Part shown: positions 1 through 5,331 of the stretch, piece by piece
Layout of the letters: the number at the start of each line of letters is the position of its first letter
How positions within the stretch are numbered: position 1 is the stretch's first letter
Source: Competibacteraceae bacterium UBA2792
GTDB taxonomy: Bacteria; Pseudomonadota; Gammaproteobacteria; Competibacterales; Competibacteraceae
Assembly: GCA_002352125.1 (NCBI GenBank)
Contig: DEHU01000287.1
Span: 647-9,520 of the forward strand
Length of the DNA: 8,874 bases
Reading direction: 5' to 3'
Made by a program: the position numbers and the translations under genes
The notes under the pieces: model-generated
What the model was told of the DNA's origin: nothing
The model's input: the letters and a program-made list of their open reading frames with translations, nothing else
Database searches by the model: none

Positions 1-437
1 AAGTAGGCCGGCACCGTGATCACCGCTTCGGTGATCGGGTGGCCAAGATAGTCCTCGGCGGTCTTCTTCATCTTCATCAACACCCGCGCGGACACCTCCG
101 GCGGAGCCATCTTCTTGCCACGCGCCTCGACCCAGGCATCGCCGTTGTCGTTCTTGACGATCTTGTAGGGGACGAGGTTGATATCTTTCTGAACTTCCGG
201 TTCGCCGAAACGCCGGCCGATCAACCGCTTGACCGCGAACAGGGTGTTATGCGGGTTGGTGACCGCCTGGCGCTTGGCCGGCTGACCGACGGTGATTTCG
301 CCGTCTTCCATGAAGGCGACGATGGACGGCGTCGTCCGGTCGCCTTCGCTGTTTTCGATTACCCGGGGCTTACCCCCCTCCATGACCGCCACGCAGGAGT
401 TGGTGGTGCCCAGGTCGATGCCGATTATCTTGCTCAT
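1..437 (-). CDS. dnaK: Hsp70 chaperone DnaK, N-terminal part (cut by window edge)
   Basis: DnaK is the cytoplasmic ATP-dependent Hsp70 that binds exposed hydrophobic peptide segments and works with DnaJ and the exchange factor GrpE. Only the first 145 residues of the roughly 640-residue protein lie here. They match the start of the actin-like ATPase domain: the phosphate-1 loop GIDLGTTNS at residues 6-14, the segment [15 protein letters not shown] at 64-78 with the catalytic lysine K70, and the helix ending EAVITVPAY at 137-145. The ATG at 437 puts [10 protein letters not shown] at the N terminus, as expected for the family, and a purine-rich AGAGAG lies just upstream. It follows grpE on the same strand after a 197-base gap that holds a sigma-32-like promoter. 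The frame is open to the window edge. Identification is secure from family sequence and context. Confidence 0.98.
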   Translation of the reverse strand, partial: MSKIIGIDLGTTNSCVAVMEGGKPRVIENSEGDRTTPSIVAFMEDGEITVGQPAKRQAVTNPHNTLFAVKRLIGRRFGEPEVQKDINLVPYKIVKNDNGDAWVEARGKKMAPPEVSARVLMKMKKTAEDYLGHPITEAVITVPAY

Positions 438-489
438 TGCCACGCTCTCTATTCAGGAAATCCGGTTTTTAATCTTTGCCTACCGTCGA

Positions 490-517
490 ATGTGGGGGCA
501 GGTATGCAGGTTTTCAA
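490..517 (-). promoter_or_regulatory. Candidate sigma-32 (RpoH) heat-shock promoter for dnaK
   Basis: On the minus strand the sequence reads TTGAAA (positions 517-512), 14 bases, then CCCCACAT (497-490). The RpoH consensus is about CTTGAAA, 11-16 bases, CCCCATNT. The -35 core matches fully and the -10 differs at one defined base. A start site near 483 would leave a leader of about 45 bases before the dnaK ATG. Function is inferred from the motif and its placement ahead of a classic heat-shock gene. Confidence 0.6.
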
Positions 518-634
518 TGGCGTTGCGACCCGACGAGATGCAATCATTTTGGAGCCCACGACAAAACTTACCCCACCTTCTGGCCGAAAGCGGGGGCGTT
601 TTTCGAAAGATGGCCAGTAAAGGAAGAGTCGAAC

Positions 635-1261
635 TCAACCGGCCGGTTTAGGCGCCGCTTGGGCCACCAGCACCTTGGCGGGACGGATCAGCCGCTCGTT
701 CAAGACATAGCCTTTCTGAATCACCTGCACTACGGTATTGGGCTCGGCTTGGCCGCCCGGCACCATCGCCATCGCTTCGTGTTCGGCCGGATTGAATTTG
801 GCGCCGACCGGGTTCAATTCGCGGGCGCCGAACTTCTCCATCGCCGTCGCCAGTTGCTTGAGCGTCAACTCGACCCCCTCCCGCAACTTGGCGACATCCA
901 CGGCGCCGTTGGCCGCCGCTAGTCCCATTTCCAGGCTATCGCGCACCGGCAGCAGCTCGCCGAAAAACCGCTCCAGGGCGAATTTGTGGGCGTTCTGCAC
1001 GTCGCGCTCGGTGCGCTTGCGCAGGTTCTCCATCTCGGCATGGGCACCCAGATAGAGTTTCCAGTGCTCGTCGGCTTTGGCCAGCGCCTGATCCAAATCC
1101 CGCTGGAGCGCTTCGAACTCCTCGCGGTTAACCAGAATCTCGGCTTCCGTCTCGTCGGCTGGAGTCGCCGGCGCGGACGCGAGTTCTGCGGCAGGCTGGT
1201 TCACCTCGGAAATCTCCGGACGCACGCCAGGCTCCAAGGCAGGTTCGGTCGGGGTCATCAT
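635..1261 (-). CDS. grpE: Nucleotide exchange factor GrpE
   Basis: GrpE is the dimeric co-chaperone that opens the DnaK nucleotide pocket to release ADP, and in E. coli it also acts as a thermosensor. The 208-residue product is close to the 197 of E. coli. It has an acidic, Ala/Pro/Glu-rich disordered N terminus (about 1-45) and a long coiled-coil helix (about 46-105) with the family segment AEMENLRKRTERDVQNAHKF at 75-94. The C-terminal beta-wing starts at about 150 and has the signature around FNPAEHEAMAMVP (156-168) and GYVLNERLIRPAKV (184-197). It begins with two consecutive ATG codons. GGAG about six bases upstream of the first supports the start at 1261. It lies between hrcA and dnaK on the same strand, the usual order for hrcA-containing proteobacteria. 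A sigma-32-like promoter lies in the gap upstream. Confidence 0.97.
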   Translation of the reverse strand: MMTPTEPALEPGVRPEISEVNQPAAELASAPATPADETEAEILVNREEFEALQRDLDQALAKADEHWKLYLGAHAEMENLRKRTERDVQNAHKFALERFFGELLPVRDSLEMGLAAANGAVDVAKLREGVELTLKQLATAMEKFGARELNPVGAKFNPAEHEAMAMVPGGQAEPNTVVQVIQKGYVLNERLIRPAKVLVAQAAPKPAG

Positions 1262-1319
1262 TCGTTCTCCGTTACCAGATTCAAATCGGCCGGGGCGGCT
1301 GGCGCCCCCTGTGGCGAAG

Positions 1320-1347
1320 AACTGGGGTTGAACGAGCGGAATTCAAG
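1320..1347 (-). promoter_or_regulatory. Candidate sigma-32 (RpoH) heat-shock promoter for grpE
   Basis: In the 123-base hrcA-grpE gap the minus strand reads CTTGAA (1347-1342), 14 bases, then CCCCAGTT (1327-1320). Against CTTGAAA / CCCCATNT, the -35 matches six of seven positions and the -10 misses one defined base. The predicted start near 1313 gives a leader of about 50 bases. The spacer length equals that of the dnaK candidate. Part of the motif is also a TTGAA/TTCAA dyad, so chance cannot be ruled out. Confidence 0.55.
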
Positions 1348-1384
1348 GGCGGCCACAACCGATGGCTCTCGGTTTTAATTCGGA

Positions 1385-2458
1385 TTAGCTTCCTTGCTCG
1401 TTGAGCGCCGCCGCCAGTAGCCGGGCGGTCACGTCCACCACCGGAATCACTCGGTCGTAGGCCATCCGGGTCGGGCCGATGACGCCCAGCACGCCCAGCA
1501 CCTGTCCCTCGACCGTGTAAGGCGCGGTCACCACGCTGCAACCTTCCAGCGCTCCAAAACCGGATTCTTCGCCGATAAAAATCTGCACCCCTTCGGCATG
1601 CAGGCACTGATCGAACAGATGCAGCAAATCCCGTTTGTGGTTGAAGGCTTCGAACAATTGGCGCAGCTTGTCGAGATCCGAGAGATCGGCGCACTGCATC
1701 AGGTGAGTCTGGCCGGCCACTACGTAATCCTCGCCGGCCGGCTCGGTCTCGAAGGTCTGTTCGGCCATTTCGACCACAGTCTCCATCAGCCGGTCGAGGC
1801 TGTCGCGGGTCTCGCGCAATTCGCGCAACAGCGATTCCCGCACCTGTTGAAGGTCCTTGCCGGTAAATTGTTCGTTCAAATAATGGGCGGCCTGCTGCAA
1901 TTCTGCCGTGCTGTAAGGCCGGCGGGTCTGGATGATACGGTTCTGAACCTCCTGCGTGTTCAATACCAGGATAGCTAAGACCCGGTTGTCCGATAGACTC
2001 AGGAATTCGACGTGGCGCAAGGTCACCACATTGCGGCGCGGCAACATGACGACGCCCGCTAGCCGGGTGAAGCCAGACAGCAAATCGGATACCGTCCGCG
2101 CCAGTTCGGCGCCGTTTTGGGCTGGCCGATCGATCCGTTGGCGAAGCATTTCGACTTCTCGGCCATCCAGCGGACGAAGATGCAGCAAGGCATCGATGAA
2201 CAGCCGATAGCCGCGAGCAGTCGGCACGCGACCGGCCGAAGTGTGGGGAGAATGCAGGTAACCCAGTTCTTCCAGATCGGCCATCACGTTGCGGACGGTG
2301 GCCGGACTGAGATCCAGGCCGGCATCGCGCGCGAGCGTGCGCGACCCTACCGGTTGGCCGTCGCGGATGTAGCGCTCCACCAACGCCTTCAACAAGTGCT
2401 GGGTGCGCTCGTTCAGAGCGGGATGGTTTCCTCCGGAAATGGATTCCCTGTTGTACAT
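1385..2458 (-). CDS. hrcA: Heat-inducible transcription repressor HrcA
   Basis: HrcA is a winged-helix repressor that binds the CIRCE operator as a dimer and is kept active by GroE chaperonin in organisms where this was studied. From the ATG at 2458 the product has 357 residues, close to the usual 340-350. An N-terminal helix-turn-helix (about 15-90) includes SPATVRNVMADLEELGYL (51-68) and the conserved wing segment PHTSAGRVPTARGYR (71-85). The C-terminal GAF-like and dimerisation part ends with a VEGQVLGVLGVIGPTRM block before a final helix. The frame stays open back to 2869, but that would run through the promoter and the CIRCE operator. The start at 2458 places the conserved N terminus correctly, with GGAG about 10-12 bases upstream. 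It heads the hrcA-grpE-dnaK cluster and is very likely autoregulated through the CIRCE just upstream. Confidence 0.95.
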   Translation of the reverse strand: MYNRESISGGNHPALNERTQHLLKALVERYIRDGQPVGSRTLARDAGLDLSPATVRNVMADLEELGYLHSPHTSAGRVPTARGYRLFIDALLHLRPLDGREVEMLRQRIDRPAQNGAELARTVSDLLSGFTRLAGVVMLPRRNVVTLRHVEFLSLSDNRVLAILVLNTQEVQNRIIQTRRPYSTAELQQAAHYLNEQFTGKDLQQVRESLLRELRETRDSLDRLMETVVEMAEQTFETEPAGEDYVVAGQTHLMQCADLSDLDKLRQLFEAFNHKRDLLHLFDQCLHAEGVQIFIGEESGFGALEGCSVVTAPYTVEGQVLGVLGVIGPTRMAYDRVIPVVDVTARLLAAALNEQGS

Positions 2459-2477
2459 GCCGATGGATTCTCCACGT

Positions 2478-2504
2478 TTAGCACTCTCGGCTTTAGAGTG
2501 CCAA
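2478..2504. promoter_or_regulatory. CIRCE operator (HrcA binding site)
   Basis: The plus strand reads TTAGCACTC, nine bases, GAGTGCCAA. The CIRCE consensus is TTAGCACTC-N9-GAGTGCTAA, so 17 of 18 arm positions match and the spacer is exact. It lies 19 bases upstream of the hrcA ATG and covers the predicted transcription start, where bound HrcA would block initiation. The hrcA gene beside it makes the assignment firm. Confidence 0.96.
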
Positions 2505-2507
2505 ATA

Positions 2508-2536
2508 AACCTAACAATTCCCCTTAGGGGTGTCAA
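2508..2536 (-). promoter_or_regulatory. Candidate sigma-70 promoter for the hrcA operon
   Basis: On the minus strand a perfect -35 TTGACA (2536-2531) is followed by 17 bases and a weak -10 TAGGTT (2513-2508), which keeps the most conserved first, second and last bases. The start would fall near 2501, inside the CIRCE operator, which is the expected repression geometry. The spacer contains the perfect palindrome CCCCTTAGGGG (2520-2530). Confidence 0.5.
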
Positions 2537-2697
2537 GTTGCTGGAGATGGTTACGTCGCGACGGCGCCGGGAGCGAATCGCTTTGAGTTTTCCGGGGGCT
2601 GTTTGGCGAGAGTCACACGGCCTGAGCGGACCTTGTGATGGGTTGATCATAAACAGTTTCGGCCTCCGCTGGGGATATGACCGGCGGCTTCCACAAA

Positions 2698-2728
2698 TCG
2701 CCGAGGCCGAATCAATCGGCCTTGGCGA
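2698..2728. repeat. 13-bp inverted repeat (strong hairpin)
   Basis: Arms 2698-2710 and 2716-2728 pair over 13 positions, with a single G-T wobble at 2703/2723 and a five-base loop ATCAA. The core is GGCCGA-ATCAA-TCGGCC. No run of T follows on either strand, so it does not look like an intrinsic terminator. Confidence 0.75.
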
Positions 2729-2759
2729 GGGTTGCCCATCCCACGGCCTATCGATTTGG

Positions 2760-2790
2760 CCAAGGTCGCCGATGAATCGGCTCGGCTTGG
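2760..2790. repeat. Interrupted inverted repeat related to the neighbouring hairpin
   Basis: An inner perfect palindrome GCCGAT-GA-ATCGGC (2768-2781) is flanked, after a 3/4-base internal loop, by CCAAG (2760-2764) and CTTGG (2786-2790). It shares the TCGCCGA...ATCGGC layout with the hairpin at 2698-2728 and with the palindrome at 2843-2853. Confidence 0.55.
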
Positions 2791-2807
2791 TAAAGGCCAT
2801 TGACGGT

Positions 2808-2848
2808 TTCGGCGAGAGGCCAGCAATGCTCCGTTCAGACTCGCCGAA
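2808..2848. repeat. 9-bp inverted repeat with a 23-base loop
   Basis: TTCGGCGAG (2808-2816) pairs perfectly with CTCGCCGAA (2840-2848). The right arm overlaps a second small palindrome, GCCGAATCGGC (2843-2853), so the two structures would compete. Confidence 0.55.
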
Positions 2849-3032
2849 TCGGCTCGCGCGGCGACTCATCGTGCTTCACAAAAGCCCCGCTCCCAGCCAA
2901 AACCAACAAGCCGGCCGTGCCAACACCGGCCAAATACTGAGCGAAACCGCATAATCCTATTATTTTAAAGCATATTTCTTGGTTTTAGCGAAAAATGACG
3001 CACAGCATTCAGAGTCAGACAACAGGCGGTTT

Positions 3033-4169
3033 TTAGATTTTGGCGATCCGGGCGATCAGGGATTCGTCAGCATCGCCATACCGCTCGGCAATCGCCTCGA
3101 ACTTGTCGAAATCGACCAAGAAAGCGTCCACTACATCCGGATCGAAATGGCGGCCGCGTTCGGCGGCGATAATATCGCGCGCTTGCGTGAACGGCATGGG
3201 CGGTTTGTACACGCGCCGACAGATCAGGGCATCGAACACATCCGCCAGCGCCATCAGTCGCGCCGATACGGGGATCGCCTCGCCGATGAACCCATCGGGA
3301 TAACCGCTTCCGTCCCATCTTTCGTGGTGCCAGCGGGTAATCTCCTTGGCCAAGGCAAAAAACTCTACCGGCTCCTCGGCGTCGCGCTCTGCCTGCTCGA
3401 TGGCCTCGCTGCCCAATTGCGCGTGGGTTTTCATGATTTCCCACTCTTCCGGAGTCAGCTTGCCCGGCTTGAGCAGAATGTGATCGGGAATACCCACCTT
3501 GCCGATATCGTGGAGCGGCGCCGACCTGGCCACCAGATCGATGTTGCGGTCGCTCAAAAATGCGGCAAACCGGGGATGCGATTGCAGTTGCTTGGCTAAA
3601 GTCCGCACGTACTCCTGGGTACGGCGCAGATGGTTACCGGTCTCGGGGTCGCGGGTTTCGGCAAGCCGTGCCAAAGCGTGGATGCTGACTTCCTGGATCA
3701 GCAAATTCTCGCTCAAGCGGCGTGCCACCTCGGCTTCCAGGAAAGCATTCTGGTCTCTGAGCCAGTCGCGCGCTTGCTTGAGTTCGAGATGGGCGCGCAC
3801 GCGGGCCAACACGATAGCAGGCCGCAACGGCTTGGTGATGTAGTCGACTGCGCCGAGATCGAAACCGCGCTGCTCGTCCTCGATGGTGTCCATCGCGGTC
3901 ACGAAAACCACCGGGATGTCCCGCGTCGCGGGATCGTCTCGCAGCCGGCTAAGCACAGCATAACCATCCATCTCCGGCATCATCACATCGAGCAAAACAA
4001 GATCGGGCTTGGGGTCCAAGGCGGCGATCCGCAAGGCGCGCGCGCCGGAGCTCGCAGCCCGCACTCGATAATAGGGCTGAAGCAACTCTCCGAGGACGAT
4101 CAGATTCTCTGGCGTATCGTCGACGATGAGGACAGTTTGGCGAAAAGCTTGCTCGGTAAAAGCGACCAT
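3033..4169 (-). CDS. Response regulator with HD-GYP c-di-GMP phosphodiesterase domain
   Basis: The predicted 378-residue cytoplasmic protein joins a receiver domain (about 12-125) to an HD-GYP domain (about 160-355), the RpfG-like layout. HD-GYP enzymes hydrolyse cyclic di-GMP and so affect motility, biofilm and virulence traits. The receiver has the acidic pair D17/D18, phospho-acceptor D61 in LLDVMMPEMDGY, T91 and K113 in the conserved KP. The HD-GYP part keeps the metal and catalytic set: E176, H180, H220-D221 (LHDIGKVGIPDH), H249, H281-H282 (WHHERWDGSGYP, with GYP at 289-291) and D310. Nothing argues against activity. The ATG at 4169 starts just before the receiver, with only a weak GAG-type ribosome site. 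No kinase or GGDEF gene lies beside it, so its input is unknown. It is divergent from nadK and sits between nadK and hrcA, where related genomes as I recall them have no such gene. Confidence 0.93.
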   Translation of the reverse strand: MVAFTEQAFRQTVLIVDDTPENLIVLGELLQPYYRVRAASSGARALRIAALDPKPDLVLLDVMMPEMDGYAVLSRLRDDPATRDIPVVFVTAMDTIEDEQRGFDLGAVDYITKPLRPAIVLARVRAHLELKQARDWLRDQNAFLEAEVARRLSENLLIQEVSIHALARLAETRDPETGNHLRRTQEYVRTLAKQLQSHPRFAAFLSDRNIDLVARSAPLHDIGKVGIPDHILLKPGKLTPEEWEIMKTHAQLGSEAIEQAERDAEEPVEFFALAKEITRWHHERWDGSGYPDGFIGEAIPVSARLMALADVFDALICRRVYKPPMPFTQARDIIAAERGRHFDPDVVDAFLVDFDKFEAIAERYGDADESLIARIAKI

Positions 4170-4236
4170 AGGTTTTCTCGTCGAACGGGCGGCACCGCTG
4201 CATCCGGTGGGCTGCCTCGCTCGAAGCCCGCGCCAC

Positions 4237-4288
4237 CGTTCGCTCTCGGGGTGATCACCGTCGCACGAGAGCGAACGACCGCGACGGT
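4237..4288. repeat. Interleaved inverted repeats (possible pseudoknot or switching leader)
   Basis: CGTTCGCTCTCG (4237-4248) pairs perfectly with CGAGAGCGAACG (4266-4277). The 17-base loop contains the perfect palindrome GGTGATCACC (4250-4259). It also contains ACCGTCGC (4257-4264), which pairs perfectly with GCGACGGT (4281-4288) outside the first stem. The arms interleave, so the two stems form either a pseudoknot or alternative hairpins. No T run follows on either strand. The element lies in the leader expected for the HD-GYP gene, and upstream of nadK. Confidence 0.7.
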
Positions 4289-4297
4289 ATCAAATTC

Positions 4298-4325
4298 AGT
4301 ATAGAATAATCGCGTGCCTTCTAAA
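4298..4325 (-). promoter_or_regulatory. Candidate sigma-70 promoter for the HD-GYP gene
   Basis: On the minus strand, TTTAGA (4325-4320) is followed by a 16-base spacer and TATACT (4303-4298), which match the -35 and -10 consensus at four and five of six positions. A start near 4291 gives a leader of about 120 bases that contains the interleaved inverted repeats. For nadK I see only an isolated TAAAAT at 4380-4385, without a matching -35. Confidence 0.4.
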
Positions 4326-4421
4326 CCTTCGGAAAGATGCGCTTGTCCGATGTCGCCCAACACTTGGCGCGGTTTCCCCTAAAATGATAAGTTGTGGAGA
4401 CCAACCATCCAGTACGGAACG

Positions 4422-5321
4422 ATGTCCACCCCGGTCTTCCATACCATCGGTCTTATCGGCAAGTTCGGCGATCCCAACGTCGCGGAAACGTTGAACCAGA
4501 TCGCCGTCTACCTGCGCCAGCGCCACCTGCGGGTGCTGCTCGACGAAAGTTCGGCCCGACTGATTCCGGACAACGGCCTGGAAGTCGCCAGCCGCGCCGC
4601 CATCGGCCAACAATGCGATCTGGCGATCATCATGGGTGGCGACGGCACCATGCTCAACGCCGCCCGCACCCTGGTGAATTACGAAGTGCCAATTCTGGGG
4701 GTCAACCTGGGCCGGCTTGGCTTCTTGGCCGACGTGTCGCCCAGCGAAATCCCGCACAGTTTGGATCAAGTTCTAGCCGGGCAGTTTCGCGAGGCCCGCC
4801 GGTCGTTGCTGCACGCTCAAGTGCTGCACGGCGGCCATGTAGCCAGCGAAACCGATGCCCTCAACGACGTGGTGATCCACAAGCGCGAAGTCGCTCGCAT
4901 GATCGAAGTGGACACCTTTCTCGACGGCCGCTTCCTCAACGCTTACCGGGCCGATGGACTGATCATCTCCACCCCGACCGGCTCTACCGCCTACGCACTG
5001 GCCGGTGGCGGGCCGATCATCCATCCCGGATTGGAAGCGGTGGTGCTGGTGCCGATCTGCCCGCATACCCTCACCCACCGCCCGATCGTCGTCAAGGCCG
5101 ACAGCGTCATCGAAGTGGTGCTCAACGCTGCCAACACCACCCAAACTCAAATCACCTGCGACGGCCAGGTCAGCTTGGCCATCGAACCGGGCGACCGGAT
5201 CGTGATCCGCAAGAAAGACCGCAAGGTGCGGCTGATCCATCCGGTCAACCACGACTACTTCGAGCTGCTGCGAGCCAAGCTGCGTTGGGGTCTCAGTCCG
5301 GAAGCCTCGCCGTTTACCTGA
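4422..5321 (+). CDS. nadK: NAD kinase
   Basis: NAD kinase phosphorylates the 2'-hydroxyl of NAD+ to make NADP+, the only route to NADP in most bacteria. The 299-residue product is similar in length and sequence to E. coli NadK (292). It has the GGDGTML motif at 72-78, the paired N148-D149 in ALNDVVIHK, and the nucleotide-binding loop STPTGSTAYALAGGGP (183-198). The HTLTHRPIVV stretch (215-224) and the C-terminal LIHPVNHDYFELLRAKL (271-287) are also typical. The start is uncertain. ATG 4422 (MSTPVFHTIGLIGKF) fits the family N terminus but has only a poorly spaced GGA. A TTG at 4392 would add ten residues. recN begins ten bases after the stop, so the two are almost surely co-transcribed. The gene is divergent from the HD-GYP regulator. 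Confidence 0.96.
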   Translation: MSTPVFHTIGLIGKFGDPNVAETLNQIAVYLRQRHLRVLLDESSARLIPDNGLEVASRAAIGQQCDLAIIMGGDGTMLNAARTLVNYEVPILGVNLGRLGFLADVSPSEIPHSLDQVLAGQFREARRSLLHAQVLHGGHVASETDALNDVVIHKREVARMIEVDTFLDGRFLNAYRADGLIISTPTGSTAYALAGGGPIIHPGLEAVVLVPICPHTLTHRPIVVKADSVIEVVLNAANTTQTQITCDGQVSLAIEPGDRIVIRKKDRKVRLIHPVNHDYFELLRAKLRWGLSPEASPFT

Positions 5322-5331
5322 ACCTCCCGCT

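Larger units (their letters stand above)
2537..3032. other. Long intergenic region between the HD-GYP gene and hrcA
   Basis: About 500 bases separate the end of the HD-GYP gene from the hrcA promoter, both on the minus strand. I see no credible protein. The open frames here start inside hrcA or cross the CIRCE, and have no recognisable domain. The middle (about 2690-2860) is rich in CGCCGA/TCGGCG words arranged as several inverted repeats, listed separately. The part nearest the HD-GYP stop (about 2952-3000) is markedly AT-rich. I found no convincing terminator there: only a short TGAC/GTCA stem followed by five T on the minus strand. Confidence 0.6.

Noticed and set aside
580..617. CTGGCC/GGCCAG inverted repeat between grpE and dnaK, as a terminator or attenuator
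   Set aside because: Only six pairs close a 26-base loop and no T run follows on the minus strand. The inner bases form a direct rather than inverted repeat.
1357..1374. Hairpin AACCGA...TCGGTT followed by TTAATT on the plus strand, as a terminator
   Set aside because: The flanking genes are on the minus strand, where no T run follows the stem, and the stem is only six pairs.
2459..2869. N-terminal extension of hrcA by 137 codons
   Set aside because: It would run through the CIRCE operator and promoter, has no family counterpart, and the conserved HrcA N terminus begins at 2458.
2403..2954. 183-codon plus-strand frame spanning the hrcA upstream region
   Set aside because: It starts inside hrcA, crosses the operator, shows no domain and has no ribosome site. 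It looks like chance in a GC-rich region.
3949..4236. Minus-strand 95-codon frame overlapping the start of the HD-GYP gene
   Set aside because: It is a shifted frame of the receiver domain, with no independent evidence.
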